A stretch of 64,000 nt of DNA, taken from positions 87,414-151,413 of the forward strand of contig NZ_MHXN01000034.1 in assembly GCF_001824475.1 (NCBI RefSeq). The letters are read 5' to 3'. Every line of letters begins with the position of its first letter. Position 1 is the first letter of the stretch. The notes under the pieces are model-generated. The model saw only the letters and a list, made by a program, of their open reading frames with translations. It made no database searches and was not told the origin of the DNA. Source of the stretch: Phenylobacterium sp. RIFCSPHIGHO2_01_FULL_69_31 (GTDB lineage Bacteria > Pseudomonadota > Alphaproteobacteria > Caulobacterales > Caulobacteraceae). Of this stretch, positions 23,828 through 32,807 are shown piece by piece. The position numbers and the translations under genes are program-made.

Positions 23828-24028
23828 TCAGGTTTGGGGCTCGGCGCCCGAACCCTGATAGGTCGCTGCGCAGATCGCCTCGAGATGGCCGCGAATGCTG
23901 CGCGGCGCGAGCAAGGCGTCCACGGCGCGGCAGCCGTCCGCCTTAAGCCGCTGCTTCAGCGTGGCGACGTTCGGGACGTGGCCGGCGCGGGCGAGCTGAT
24001 AGGCGCGTTCGATGGTGGATGTGGTCAT
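23828..24028 (-). CDS. 66-aa conserved hypothetical protein
   Basis: The product is a small helical protein: TIERAYQLARAGHVPNVATLKQRLKADG followed by a second helix pair ending RGHLEAICAATYQ. The spacing of helices resembles a small helix-turn-helix, but no family can be named with certainty. It lies 58 bp after the cold-shock stop and 8 bp before the DUF6481 gene, and the same order appears to recur in related genomes as far as I recall. Confidence 0.7.
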   Translation of the reverse strand: MTTSTIERAYQLARAGHVPNVATLKQRLKADGCRAVDALLAPRSIRGHLEAICAATYQGSGAEPQT

Positions 24029-24086
24029 GGTGCAGTCGCGCCGGACGGCGAGGCGGAAACCCGCCTCGCCTCCCGACTGATCGTCC

Positions 24087-24296
24087 TTAGGCAGCTTGCA
24101 GCTGGCCGGCCGACATCTTGCCGCTGCGCTGGTCGCGCTCCAGCTCGAACGAGACCTTCTGGCCTTCGTTCAGCGAGCCGAGGCCCGAGCGCTCGACGGC
24201 CGAGATGTGCACGAAGACGTCGTTGCCGCCGTCGTCGGGTTGGATGAAGCCGAAGCCCTTGGTCGGGTTGAACCACTTCACGGTGCCAGTCGTCAT
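24087..24296 (-). CDS. Cold-shock protein (CspA family)
   Basis: 69 aa. Both RNA-binding motifs are intact: KGFGFIQPD (RNP1) and DVFVHISAV (RNP2), in the order expected for a single cold-shock domain starting [11 protein letters not shown]. It binds single-stranded RNA or DNA and acts as an RNA chaperone. Start ATG 24296 was chosen because upstream extension of the frame has no family support. The gene heads a cluster of four small genes on the same strand. The long 436-bp upstream gap could include a structured leader like those of cold-induced csp mRNAs. Confidence 0.95.
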   Translation of the reverse strand: MTTGTVKWFNPTKGFGFIQPDDGGNDVFVHISAVERSGLGSLNEGQKVSFELERDQRSGKMSAGQLQAA

Positions 24297-24732
24297 GTCT
24301 TGATCACTTTCAGAGTATAATGTTGGCGTGCGCCAAGCGGCGCTCCGCATCAAATTATCGGAATGGATGTTTGGAAGTCCGGGCTCGATCCGAAGAAGAA
24401 GCGTGGAGAGCAACCGAACCAAATCGATATTCGATGGCTCCCATATAGGCGAACTTTCGGCGTTTGGCCAGTGTAATCGCGACGGACACCCGCAATCGCG
24501 ACGTGACAGGGCGACGCGCCTCGCTGATTCCAGCCGTTGGGATGGGCGCGCCGGGGCCCGGATCGCCCCTTCACGGGGATGACGCCCCCCTCGCCGTCTG
24601 TTAGAGCCACCGCGATGTTTTCGGTTCGGACGAGCCTGCGAATTACCCGCCCGGCGTGACGCCGCCGGACGTTCGATCCAGCGCGCGCCGGGTTCCACCC
24701 GCATCAGAATTCCGGACCACCTGGATAGAGTC
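24297..24732. other. 436-bp divergent intergenic region between csp and ileS
   Basis: No gene could be supported here; the small frames lack ribosome-binding sites and codon bias. It must carry the promoter and leader of the cold-shock operon (leftward) and the promoter of ileS (rightward). A TATAAT hexamer reads rightward at 24316-24321. The left half is less GC-rich than the surroundings. I see no T-box or other known riboswitch. Confidence 0.6.
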
Positions 24733-27657
24733 ATGGCCGACGACGCCGAAAAGCCCCCCGTTGAGATCAAAGAGGGTCGCGACTACCGCGAGACCGTCTT
24801 CCTTCCCGAGACCCCGTTCCCCATGCGCGCAGGCCTGCCGCAGAAGGAGCCGCAGACCCTGGCCAAGTGGGGCGAGTTCGACCTCTACAACGCCATGCGC
24901 GCCGAGCGGCAGCGCGCGGGCGCGCCGCTGTTCGTGCTTCACGACGGGCCGCCCTACGCGAACGGCGCCATCCACATCGGCCATGCGCTGCAGAAGACCC
25001 TGAAGGACTTCGTCGTCCGCTCGAAGTTCCTGCTAGGCTACGACGTCGACTACGTCCCCGGCTGGGACTGCCACGGCCTGCCGATCGAGTGGAAGATCGA
25101 GGAGGAGCTGCGCGCCCAAGGCCGCCGCAAGGACGAGGTCTCCAAGGCCGAGTTCCGCACCCGCTGCCGCGAATACGCCTCCAAGTGGATCGACGTTCAG
25201 CGCGACGGCTTCAAGCGCCTGGGCGTCCTGGGCGACTGGGAGAACCGCTACGCCACCATGGACTACGGCTCGGAAGCCGCCATCGTGGCCGAGTTCCACA
25301 AGTTCGTAGCGTCCGGACAGCTCTACCGCGGCTCCAAGCCGGTGATGTGGAGCCCGGTGGAACGCACCGCCCTGGCCGACGCCGAGGTCGAGTACCACGA
25401 CCACGTCAGCCCCACGATCTGGGTGAAGTTCCCGGTGGTCGAGGGCAGCGACGCGGCGCGCGGCGCCTCGGTCGTAATCTGGACCACCACGCCCTGGACC
25501 ATCCCGGCCAACCGGGCGATCAGCTACAACGAAGCCGTCGACTATGCGGTCTACCAGGTCGAGGCCATGGAAGCGGGCCTGGAGTTCGAGCCTTGGGCCA
25601 AGGCCGGCGACCGGCTGATCGTGGCCGAGAAACTCGCCGACGACGTCTTCAAGGCCGGCAAGATCGCCAAGGCCCGCCGGGTCGAGAAGGTCGATTGCCA
25701 AGGCATGGTCTGCGAGCATCCGCTGGCGGCCCTGGACACCCACTACGCCTTCCAGGTGCCGCTGCTCAGCGGCGACCACGTCACGGACGACGCCGGCACG
25801 GGCTTCGTCCACACCGCGCCGGGCCATGGCGCGGACGACTACATGGTCTGGCTGGCCCACGGCCATCGCGAGATCCCCGACACGGTCGATCCGGACGGCG
25901 CCTACTATCCGCACGTGCCCCTGTTCGCCGGCCTCAAGGTGCTGGAGACCGAGGGCAAGAAGGCGGGCAAATTCGGCCCGGCCAACAGCGCGGTCATGGA
26001 CAAGCTGATCGAGGCCGGCCGCCTGCTGGCGCGCGGGCGGATGGAGCACAGCTATCCGCACTCCTGGCGCTCCAAGGCCCCGGTGATCTTCCGCAACACG
26101 CCCCAGTGGTTCATCCGCATGGACGAGCCGGTGGACACCCCGGAGCTGGGCGGGCGCTCGCTGCGCGAGGTGGCGCTGGAGTCCATCGAGGCCACCACCT
26201 TCTATCCGGCGGCCGGCAAGAACCGCATCCGCTCGATGGTCGAAAGCCGCCCGGACTGGCTGATCAGCCGGCAACGGGCCTGGGGCGCGCCGCTGGCTAT
26301 GTTCGTCGACAAGGAAACGAACCAGCCGCTGCACGACCCCGAGGTCGACAAGCGCATCGTCGATGCCATCCGCGCCGAGGGCGCCGACGCCTGGTTCAAC
26401 CGGCCGGTCACCGACTTCCTGGGCAGCCACGACCCGGACCGCTACGAGAAGATCGAGGACATCCTCGACGTCTGGTTCGACAGCGGCTCGACCCACGCCT
26501 TCACGCTGGAGAACCGCGCCCACACCAAGTGGCCGGCCGACCTCTATCTCGAAGGCTCGGACCAGCACCGCGGCTGGTTCCAGTCGTCCCTGCTGGAAAG
26601 CTCGGGCACCCGGGGCCGCGCGCCCTACGACGCCATCCTCACCCACGGCTTCACCATGGATGAGAACGGCGAGAAGATGTCCAAGTCCAAGGGCAACACC
26701 GTCGATCCCGAGGTGGTGATCCGCGAAAGCGGGGCTGAGATCATCCGGCTGTGGGCCGCGATGATCGACTACGCCGACGACAGCCGGATCGGGAAGACGA
26801 TCCTGCAGACCACGTCGGACGCCTACCGCAAGCTGCGCAACACCGTCCGCTACATGCTGGGCGCCCTGGCCGACTACACCCCCGACGAGGCGGTGGAGCT
26901 GGACCAGATGCCGCCGCTGGAGCGGTTCATCCTGCACCGGCTCTACGAGCTCGACGCCGAGGTGCGCACGGCCTACGACGGCTACCTGTTCCAGGACGTG
27001 ATCCGCCCGGTTCTGGACTTCTGCCAGAACGAGCTGTCGTCGCTGTTCTTCGACGTGCGCCGCGACAGTCTCTACTGCGACCAGCCGTCCTCGCTCACCC
27101 GCCGGGCCGCCCGCACGGTGATGGATGCGGTGTTCGAGCGGCTGACGGCGTGGCTATCGCCCCTGATCCCCTTCACCATGGAAGAGGCTTGGCTGACCCG
27201 CTATCCGGACGCCCACTCCAACTGCATGCGGGTGATCCCGCAGACCCCGGCGGAGTGGCGCAACGACGCCGAGGCCGCCCGCTGGGCCAAGGTCCAGCAG
27301 GTGACCTCCGTCGTCACCGGCGCCCTGGAGGTCGAGCGGCGCGAGAAGCGGATGGGCGCAGCGCTCGAGGCGGCCCCGGTCGTCCACGTGGCCGACCCTG
27401 AGCTGCTGGCGGCCTTCGAGGGCCTGGACCCCGCCGAAGTGTTCCGCACCAGCCAGGCGCGCCTGGTTACCGGCGAAGGCTCCGGCTTCCGGCTTCCGGA
27501 GGTTCCGGGCGTTTCGGTCGAGCCGCTGAAGGCCGAGGGCCGCAAGTGCGCCCGCTCGTGGCGGATCCTGCCCGAGGTGGGAACCGACCCCCGCTACCCC
27601 GACCTGTCGCTGCGCGACGCCGAGGCGGTGGCGGCCTGGGACGCGGCCCACGCATGA
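24733..27657 (+). CDS. ileS: Isoleucyl-tRNA synthetase
   Basis: 974 aa, class Ia synthetase. The HIGH motif is HIGH at 81-84 ([11 protein letters not shown]), KMSKS is around residue 648 ([10 protein letters not shown]), and the editing-domain [13 protein letters not shown] is present. The C-terminus lacks the four-cysteine zinc finger typical of E. coli-type IleRS. It charges tRNA-Ile and proofreads valine. The stop overlaps the lspA start (ATGA at 27654-27657), preserving the classic ileS-lspA coupling. Confidence 0.98.
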   Translation: MADDAEKPPVEIKEGRDYRETVFLPETPFPMRAGLPQKEPQTLAKWGEFDLYNAMRAERQRAGAPLFVLHDGPPYANGAIHIGHALQKTLKDFVVRSKFLLGYDVDYVPGWDCHGLPIEWKIEEELRAQGRRKDEVSKAEFRTRCREYASKWIDVQRDGFKRLGVLGDWENRYATMDYGSEAAIVAEFHKFVASGQLYRGSKPVMWSPVERTALADAEVEYHDHVSPTIWVKFPVVEGSDAARGASVVIWTTTPWTIPANRAISYNEAVDYAVYQVEAMEAGLEFEPWAKAGDRLIVAEKLADDVFKAGKIAKARRVEKVDCQGMVCEHPLAALDTHYAFQVPLLSGDHVTDDAGTGFVHTAPGHGADDYMVWLAHGHREIPDTVDPDGAYYPHVPLFAGLKVLETEGKKAGKFGPANSAVMDKLIEAGRLLARGRMEHSYPHSWRSKAPVIFRNTPQWFIRMDEPVDTPELGGRSLREVALESIEATTFYPAAGKNRIRSMVESRPDWLISRQRAWGAPLAMFVDKETNQPLHDPEVDKRIVDAIRAEGADAWFNRPVTDFLGSHDPDRYEKIEDILDVWFDSGSTHAFTLENRAHTKWPADLYLEGSDQHRGWFQSSLLESSGTRGRAPYDAILTHGFTMDENGEKMSKSKGNTVDPEVVIRESGAEIIRLWAAMIDYADDSRIGKTILQTTSDAYRKLRNTVRYMLGALADYTPDEAVELDQMPPLERFILHRLYELDAEVRTAYDGYLFQDVIRPVLDFCQNELSSLFFDVRRDSLYCDQPSSLTRRAARTVMDAVFERLTAWLSPLIPFTMEEAWLTRYPDAHSNCMRVIPQTPAEWRNDAEAARWAKVQQVTSVVTGALEVERREKRMGAALEAAPVVHVADPELLAAFEGLDPAEVFRTSQARLVTGEGSGFRLPEVPGVSVEPLKAEGRKCARSWRILPEVGTDPRYPDLSLRDAEAVAAWDAAHA

Positions 27658-28139
27658 GGGTGACCAGGAACGGCTGGACGGCCTATGCCGTCGCGCTGGC
27701 CGTGATCGCGCTCGACCAGCTCTCGAAGTACTGGATCCTGGCCGTCCTGCGGCTGCCGGAGCAGGCCTCCCACGAGGTCTTCTGGCCGCTGCAGTTCACC
27801 CGCATCTGGAACGAGGGCGTCAGTTTCGGCCTCCTGCAGGCGCAGCACGACGTGGTCCGCTGGGGCCTAGTGGTGTTCTCGCTGGGCGTGGCGGCGCTGC
27901 TGTCCGCCTGGGCGCGCAGCCAGCCGCGCCTGCTGCCGGCCCTGGGCCTTGGCCTGGTGATCGGCGGGGCCGTGGGCAACGCCATCGACCGGGCCCGCTT
28001 CGGTGCGGTGGTCGATTTCATCGACGTCCAGCGGCTGGGGTTCTTTCCCTGGATCTTCAACATCGCCGACAGCGGCATCACCGTCGGCGTGATCCTGCTG
28101 CTGCTCGACAGCCTTCGCCCGCAGCGCCCTGCCGCATAG
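27654..28139 (+). CDS. lspA: Signal peptidase II (prolipoprotein signal peptidase)
   Basis: 161 aa with four transmembrane segments. Catalytic aspartates are in GNAIDRARFG and VVDFID, the conserved NxxDR and DxxD-type motifs of LspA. The early LDQLSKYW is the family's N-terminal signature. It cleaves lipoprotein signal peptides in the inner membrane, relevant to the several lipoproteins encoded here. The start at 27654 overlaps the ileS stop. Confidence 0.96.
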   Translation: MRVTRNGWTAYAVALAVIALDQLSKYWILAVLRLPEQASHEVFWPLQFTRIWNEGVSFGLLQAQHDVVRWGLVVFSLGVAALLSAWARSQPRLLPALGLGLVIGGAVGNAIDRARFGAVVDFIDVQRLGFFPWIFNIADSGITVGVILLLLDSLRPQRPAA

Positions 28140-28197
28140 CGTTGGCTGGCGGACGCGATTAGGGTATTTCCTAGCCCTTCCGGCGTGGGGGCCGTCC

Positions 28198-28224
28198 GCC
28201 GTTTTCCCGCCACGGGAAAACGGC
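28198..28224. terminator. Perfect 12-bp hairpin after lspA
   Basis: GCCGTTTTCCCG (28198-28209) pairs perfectly with CGGGAAAACGGC (28213-28224) across a 3-base loop CCA. It lies between lspA and the DUF3035 gene, without a T-tract on the + strand, so it may be an attenuating hairpin, an operator or an RNA-processing site. Confidence 0.5.
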
Positions 28225-28302
28225 AAGATAAGTTAGAAGCGCGCTTCCTGATCGCCGATGCTGGCGCATCGCCTGGGAGCGCTGGAGGAGTCTTCTAGGT
28301 AC

Positions 28303-28860
28303 ATGAGCTTCAATCGAGTGATCGTGGCGACCGCCCTGGTCGCGGCCGCGGGCCTCGCCGGCTGCCAGTCGACCCAGAAGGCCCTGGGCATGTCCAAGGT
28401 GACCCCCGACGAGTTCCGCATCGTCACCAAGGCGCCGCTGGTGGTTCCGCCGGACTACGCCCTGCGCCCGCCGGCGCCCGGCGAGCCGCGCCCGCAGGAG
28501 TTGCAGCCCGAGAGCGCCGCTCGCAACGCCCTCCTGGGCCAGCGCGAGGCCGAACAACGCACCGACGGCGAGAAGCTGCTGGTGGCCAAGGCCGGCGCCG
28601 AGAAGGCCGACCCGCTGGTTCGCTACGTGGTCGACGACGAGTTCGGCGACCTGGCCCACAAGGAAAAGAGCTTCGCCGACCGGGTGATGTTCTGGAAGAA
28701 GGACGAGGCGGCCGCCCCGCAGCAGACCGCGGCCCTGGACGGCTCGAACGCCCCCCTCGACCCCGCGGCCGAGAAGGAACGCGTGGCCAAGCTGACCGGC
28801 GACAAGCCGATCACCATCCAGCGCGAAGGCAAGTCCAAGATCAAGCTGCCGGGGCTGTAG
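28303..28860 (+). CDS. DUF3035 lipoprotein (BamF-like candidate)
   Basis: 185 aa. The lipoprotein signal ends LAGC (about residue 20). The middle contains DEFRIVTKAPLVVPPDYALRPP, the DUF3035 hallmark, and RNALLGQREAEQ. DUF3035 proteins have been linked to BamF, an alphaproteobacterial accessory of the outer-membrane beta-barrel machinery. A VDDEFG stretch loosely resembles the VDxxxG motif described for that protein, but this is not decisive. Its position directly after ileS-lspA is typical of Caulobacterales. The exact role is unproven. Confidence 0.82.
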   Translation: MSFNRVIVATALVAAAGLAGCQSTQKALGMSKVTPDEFRIVTKAPLVVPPDYALRPPAPGEPRPQELQPESAARNALLGQREAEQRTDGEKLLVAKAGAEKADPLVRYVVDDEFGDLAHKEKSFADRVMFWKKDEAAAPQQTAALDGSNAPLDPAAEKERVAKLTGDKPITIQREGKSKIKLPGL

Positions 28861-28870
28861 GCGACAGTTC

Positions 28871-28978
28871 CTCCCCCGTTGGGGGAGGTGTCGCCGCAGG
28901 CGACGGAGGGGGTTTCCGCTCAGACCGTTGAGAAGCCTCCTTAGTCGGCGTTCGCCGACAGCTCCCCCAACGGGGGAG
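28871..28978. repeat. Intergenic composite palindromic repeat, copy 2
   Basis: The left arm CTCCCCCGTTGGGGGAG (28871-28887) continues with GTGTCGCCGCAGGCGACGG and then GTTTCCGCTCA. The right arm (28929-28978) has TCGGCG-TT-CGCCGA and ends CTCCCCCAACGGGGGAG. The left arm is almost identical to that of copy 1 at 2014-2064, and each copy begins within 12 bp of a stop codon of a + strand gene. The ends pair as a long outer stem. Confidence 0.85.
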
Positions 28979-28992
28979 CAATTTCCAGCTGC

Positions 28993-29952
28993 TTACTCCT
29001 CGCCCGGCGTCTTCACCGTGAAGCCCTGGGCCCGCAGGCGTTCCAGCACGCCGTTCTGGGCCAGCAGGGGCCGGAGCGGGACCAGGGCGATGGCGTGTCC
29101 GGGCGTCTTGAGCGCATTGGCGATCGCGGCCGCCTCGTCGGCCTTGGTGCGTTCGTCGTAGGTGCGCCCGCCGCTGACCCCCGCCAGGCAGCGCTCGTAG
29201 GTCCGCTCGTTCTGCAGGGCGCCTTCCACGTCCCCCACGGCCCAGGCCCGCGCCGCCGCCAGGGTCACGCCGGGACCGGCTTCGGCCTGAGCCAGCACCT
29301 CGTCGAAGCAGAGCCGGCCGGTTGACGCCGGCGTGCGGATGATCCCGCCCAGCTGGGGGCCCAGGTCATAGCTCTTCTCGACGACCTTCACGCCCTTCCG
29401 CTGCGCCAGCAGCCGGACCAGCTTGGCCGGGTCCATGTTGGTGAGCTGGGCGTGGTCGCGGTAGTCGATCGCCAGCTGCACGCCGGCCGCCAGCGGGTTG
29501 CGGGTGTTGTAGCGCCCCGCGTCTTGGCCCAGACGCGTGCGGACAGCCACGAAGCGCGCGCGCGTCCCAGGGTCCAACCGCTCTTCGAACGGCCCGCCGG
29601 ACCGGAGGCGCATCAGGTTGAACGCCGTCCCGACCGACCCGCTCACCTTGGCCCGCACGTTCACGAACGGCAGGATGACCACGTTGGCGCCTTCCAGCCG
29701 CCGCTCGAAGATGGCCCGGTCCCACTCCATCCGCTTGGGCGCGAGCGACGGGACGCCAAGCACGTAGACGGTGGTGTCGGCGTCCGACACTCTCCACCAG
29801 GCGGGACCCGGCAGCCGGCCGCGCACCACAAGCTCCTCCACCAGAGTCGCATCCGGATCGTCCACGGGCGCCGGGGTCAGCGGGACCTGGGCCGAGGCCG
29901 GGAGGGCGGCCAGCACCAGGACGGCGGCGAGGGAGGCGAGGCGATTCAGCAC
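28993..29952 (-). CDS. TraB/GumN family protein
   Basis: 319 aa with an N-terminal signal peptide (LAAVLVLAALPASAQ). The start of the mature part, WWRVSDADTTVYVLGVPS, is the TraB/GumN opening, followed by a helical body with GIIRTPASTGRLCFDEVL and a C-terminal segment HAIALVPLRPLLAQNGVLERLRAQGF. The family includes bacterial TraB/PrgY-like proteins and the poorly understood GumN; a protease-like role related to Tiki has been proposed. The usual GxxH motifs near the start appear lost (GVPS), so activity is uncertain. It is divergent from mutL. Confidence 0.85.
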   Translation of the reverse strand: MLNRLASLAAVLVLAALPASAQVPLTPAPVDDPDATLVEELVVRGRLPGPAWWRVSDADTTVYVLGVPSLAPKRMEWDRAIFERRLEGANVVILPFVNVRAKVSGSVGTAFNLMRLRSGGPFEERLDPGTRARFVAVRTRLGQDAGRYNTRNPLAAGVQLAIDYRDHAQLTNMDPAKLVRLLAQRKGVKVVEKSYDLGPQLGGIIRTPASTGRLCFDEVLAQAEAGPGVTLAAARAWAVGDVEGALQNERTYERCLAGVSGGRTYDERTKADEAAAIANALKTPGHAIALVPLRPLLAQNGVLERLRAQGFTVKTPGEE

Positions 29953-30000
29953 GGGCGGGAGACTCCTTGGAATCGTACTATGTAGGAAGGTCTAGCTCCC

Positions 30001-31851
30001 ATGCCGATCCGCCGCCTTCCCCCCGAACTGATCAATCGCATCGCCGCCGGCGAGGTGGTGGAGCGCCCTGCCAGCGCGGTCAAGGAACTGGTGGAGAACG
30101 CCCTGGACGCCGGAGCCGCCGAGATCCAGGTCCAGGCCGACGGCGGGGGCCTTTCCCGCATCCTGGTGGCCGACGATGGCAATGGTCTGGCTGCCGACCA
30201 GCTGCCCCTGGCGGTGGAGCGCCACGCGACGTCGAAGCTGAACCCCGGCGAGGACGGCGAGTACGACCTGCTGCGCATCGCCACCATGGGCTTCCGCGGC
30301 GAGGCCCTGCCCTCGATCGGCTCGGTGGCGCGGCTGTCGATCACCAGCCGGGCCAAGGGGCTGGCGGACGCTCACGCGATCCTGGTGGAGGGCGGCGCCG
30401 TCGGGGCGGTCGCCCCGGCCGGCTTCCCCGGTCCGCACGGCGCCCGGGTCGAGGTGCGCGACCTGTTCTATGCCACGCCGGCCCGGCTGAAGTTCATGAA
30501 ATCCGAGCGCTCGGAAGCCCAGGCCATCACCGAGGAGCTCAAGCGCCAGGCCATGGCCCACGAGGCGGTGGGCTTCGCGCTGGACATCGACGGCCGCCGC
30601 ACCCTGCGCCTGCCGGCCGAGGCGCCGGGCGATGTCGGCCGACTTGCCCGCCTGGGCGCGGTGATGGGCCGCGAGTTCTCCGAGAACGCCCTGCTGATCG
30701 ACCACGAGCGCGAGGGCGTGCGCCTGTCGGGCTACGCCGGCCTGCCCACCTACAACCGCGGCAATGCGGCCCACCAGTACCTGTTCGTGAACGGCCGCCC
30801 CGTCCGTGACCGGCTGTTGCAGGGCGCCCTGCGCGGCGCCTACGCCGACTTCCTCGCCCGCGACCGCCACCCGGCCTGCGCCCTCTATATCGAGCTGGAC
30901 CCCGGCCTCGTGGACGTGAACGTCCATCCCGCCAAGGCCGAGGTCAGGTTCCGCGACCCGGCGCTGGTGCGGGGCCTGATCGTCAGCGGCCTGCGCCATT
31001 CCCTGGCCGCCGCGGGGCACCGCGCCTCCACCACCGTGGCCGCCGCGGCGTTGGGCGGCTTCCGCCCGCAGAGCCTTCCGCCCGGCTACCCGCCGCCGCG
31101 GCCCTCGGGCGCCGGATTCTCCGCCTGGAGCGCCGGCGGCTGGCAGGCGGCGGCCGCGGCCGTGCAGTCGATCCCCGGCCTGTCCGAGGTCTCGGCGCGC
31201 GCCGAGGCGCCGCCCGAGGGCTACGGCGTCGCCGAAGCCGGCGCCGCGGCCCCGGTGTTCGACCCTGTCGACTACCCCCTGGGCGCCGCCCGCGCCCAGG
31301 TGCACGAGACCTACATCGTCGCCCAGACCCGCGACGGCATGGTCATCGTCGACCAGCACGCCGCCCACGAACGCCTCGTCTACGAGCGCATGAAGGGCGA
31401 ACTCAGCGAAGGCGGCGTCGCCCGCCAGGCCCTGCTGCTGCCCGAGGTGGTCGAGCTTGACCCCGCCGAGGCCGAACGGGTCGCAGCGCGCGCCGAGGAA
31501 CTGGCCGCCCTGGGCCTGGTCGTCGAGAGCTTCGGCCCCGGCGCCATCCTGGTCCGCGAGGTCCCGGCGCTGCTCGGCGAGACCGATGCCGCCGGCCTGA
31601 TCCGCGACATCGCCGACGACCTGGCCGAGAACGGCCAGGCCCTGGCGCTGAAGGAGCGGCTCGAGGACGTCTGCTCCACCATGGCCTGCCACGGCTCGGT
31701 CCGCGCCGGCCGCCGCCTGACGGCGCCGGAGATGAACGCCCTGCTCCGCCAGATGGAGGCCACGCCCCACTCCGGCCAGTGCAATCACGGCCGCCCAACC
31801 TACGTCGAGCTCAAGCTCGCCGACATAGAGCGGCTGTTCGGACGACGCTAG
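30001..31851 (+). CDS. mutL: DNA mismatch repair protein MutL
   Basis: 616 aa. The N-terminal GHKL ATPase has motifs [18 protein letters not shown] and [15 protein letters not shown]. The C-terminal dimerisation/endonuclease domain contains [12 protein letters not shown] from about residue 451, matching the metal-binding endonuclease motif DQHAX2EX4E. Therefore this MutL should nick DNA itself, as expected for a lineage without MutH. A Pro/Ala-rich linker joins the domains. Its TAG stop shares CTAG 31848-31851 with the opposite-strand MerR gene. Confidence 0.97.
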   Translation: MPIRRLPPELINRIAAGEVVERPASAVKELVENALDAGAAEIQVQADGGGLSRILVADDGNGLAADQLPLAVERHATSKLNPGEDGEYDLLRIATMGFRGEALPSIGSVARLSITSRAKGLADAHAILVEGGAVGAVAPAGFPGPHGARVEVRDLFYATPARLKFMKSERSEAQAITEELKRQAMAHEAVGFALDIDGRRTLRLPAEAPGDVGRLARLGAVMGREFSENALLIDHEREGVRLSGYAGLPTYNRGNAAHQYLFVNGRPVRDRLLQGALRGAYADFLARDRHPACALYIELDPGLVDVNVHPAKAEVRFRDPALVRGLIVSGLRHSLAAAGHRASTTVAAAALGGFRPQSLPPGYPPPRPSGAGFSAWSAGGWQAAAAAVQSIPGLSEVSARAEAPPEGYGVAEAGAAAPVFDPVDYPLGAARAQVHETYIVAQTRDGMVIVDQHAAHERLVYERMKGELSEGGVARQALLLPEVVELDPAEAERVAARAEELAALGLVVESFGPGAILVREVPALLGETDAAGLIRDIADDLAENGQALALKERLEDVCSTMACHGSVRAGRRLTAPEMNALLRQMEATPHSGQCNHGRPTYVELKLADIERLFGRR

Positions 31852-32666
31852 GCGAGCGCCTGCGCGGCGTAGATCCGCATCGCCTCGGTCAGGTATTCGG
31901 TGAGTCCCGCGGCCCGCCCGTCGTAGCGCGCGCGGAAGTCGGGGTGCTCCCGGTAGAGCTCCGCCAGCCCGGTGTACGCCTCCTTGGTCGGCGTCCCGCT
32001 CCAGCTTCCGCCGACCCACGCGCAATGGCGGGCGACGATGGCCTGCACGGCCTCGGACGCCGCCGGCAAGCCGTCGACCATCGCCTTGGCCAGGGCCGCC
32101 TCGATCTCGTCGGCCTGCGCCATCATTCGGTCGAAGTCGGCATGGGTGGCGTCCTTGATCGCGACCTTGGAGGCGTCGATGCGCGCCTGCATGTCGCCGC
32201 CATAACGCTCCACCAGCCAGGCCTCGTACCCGGCCTGCTTTTCAGGGTCGAAGCCCCGGTACATCGCCTTGTCGTCCATCGTCGTCGCTCCTTGCAAAGC
32301 GGCGAGGGTCTCGTCGATGGTCCGGACCAGCCGCCGCGTACGCCGCGCCTGGGCCTCCAGCTTCGCTCGGTGCGCCTTCAGGGCCGCCATCCGGTCGAAG
32401 TCCGGGGCGTCCAGCACCTTGCCGATCTCGTCCAGCGGGAAGCCGAGTTCCCGGTGGAACAGGATCTGCTGCAGGCGCAGAAGTTCGTCCCGACCGTAGT
32501 AGCGATAGCCGTTGGCGCCGACGTCGACCGGCTTGAGCAGTCCGATCTGGTCGTAGTGGTGCAGCGCCCGGACGCTCACGCCCGACAGCTTCGCCACCTC
32601 GCTGACCGTATAGCCCTCGCACCGTTCGTCGATTCCCTCTGCCGATGCCGATCGGTCGGGCCTCAC
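31848..32666 (-). CDS. MerR family regulator with TipAS-type ligand domain
   Basis: 272 aa. The N-terminal winged HTH is [28 protein letters not shown], with [19 protein letters not shown], at about residues 18-70. A coiled coil ([21 protein letters not shown]) precedes a C-terminal globin-like TipAS domain ([42 protein letters not shown]). TipAL-type proteins bind multidrug or peptide antibiotics and activate transcription. No efflux gene is adjacent. It is divergent from the HWE kinase gene. Confidence 0.92.
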   Translation of the reverse strand: MRPDRSASAEGIDERCEGYTVSEVAKLSGVSVRALHHYDQIGLLKPVDVGANGYRYYGRDELLRLQQILFHRELGFPLDEIGKVLDAPDFDRMAALKAHRAKLEAQARRTRRLVRTIDETLAALQGATTMDDKAMYRGFDPEKQAGYEAWLVERYGGDMQARIDASKVAIKDATHADFDRMMAQADEIEAALAKAMVDGLPAASEAVQAIVARHCAWVGGSWSGTPTKEAYTGLAELYREHPDFRARYDGRAAGLTEYLTEAMRIYAAQALA

Positions 32667-32807
32667 GTCGCGTGAGGGTCAACACCGCCTTTGGCGAGGC
32701 GGCTCCCGCTGGCGAGATCCTGCGCGCGGGATGCGACGTTAACGACCGTTGCCGGCCCGCAGGCCACCTTTACTGTCGCGCGCGCAACAGGGATCTCCGG
32801 GCTGACC

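Noticed and set aside
24328..24610. Frames in the csp-ileS gap, on both strands.
   Set aside because: Composition is not coding-like and neither frame has a start signal; the region is better explained as leader and promoter.
25033..26937. A 634-codon open frame antisense to ileS.
   Set aside because: It mirrors ileS codons, has no motif or ribosome-binding site, and ileS is complete on the other strand.
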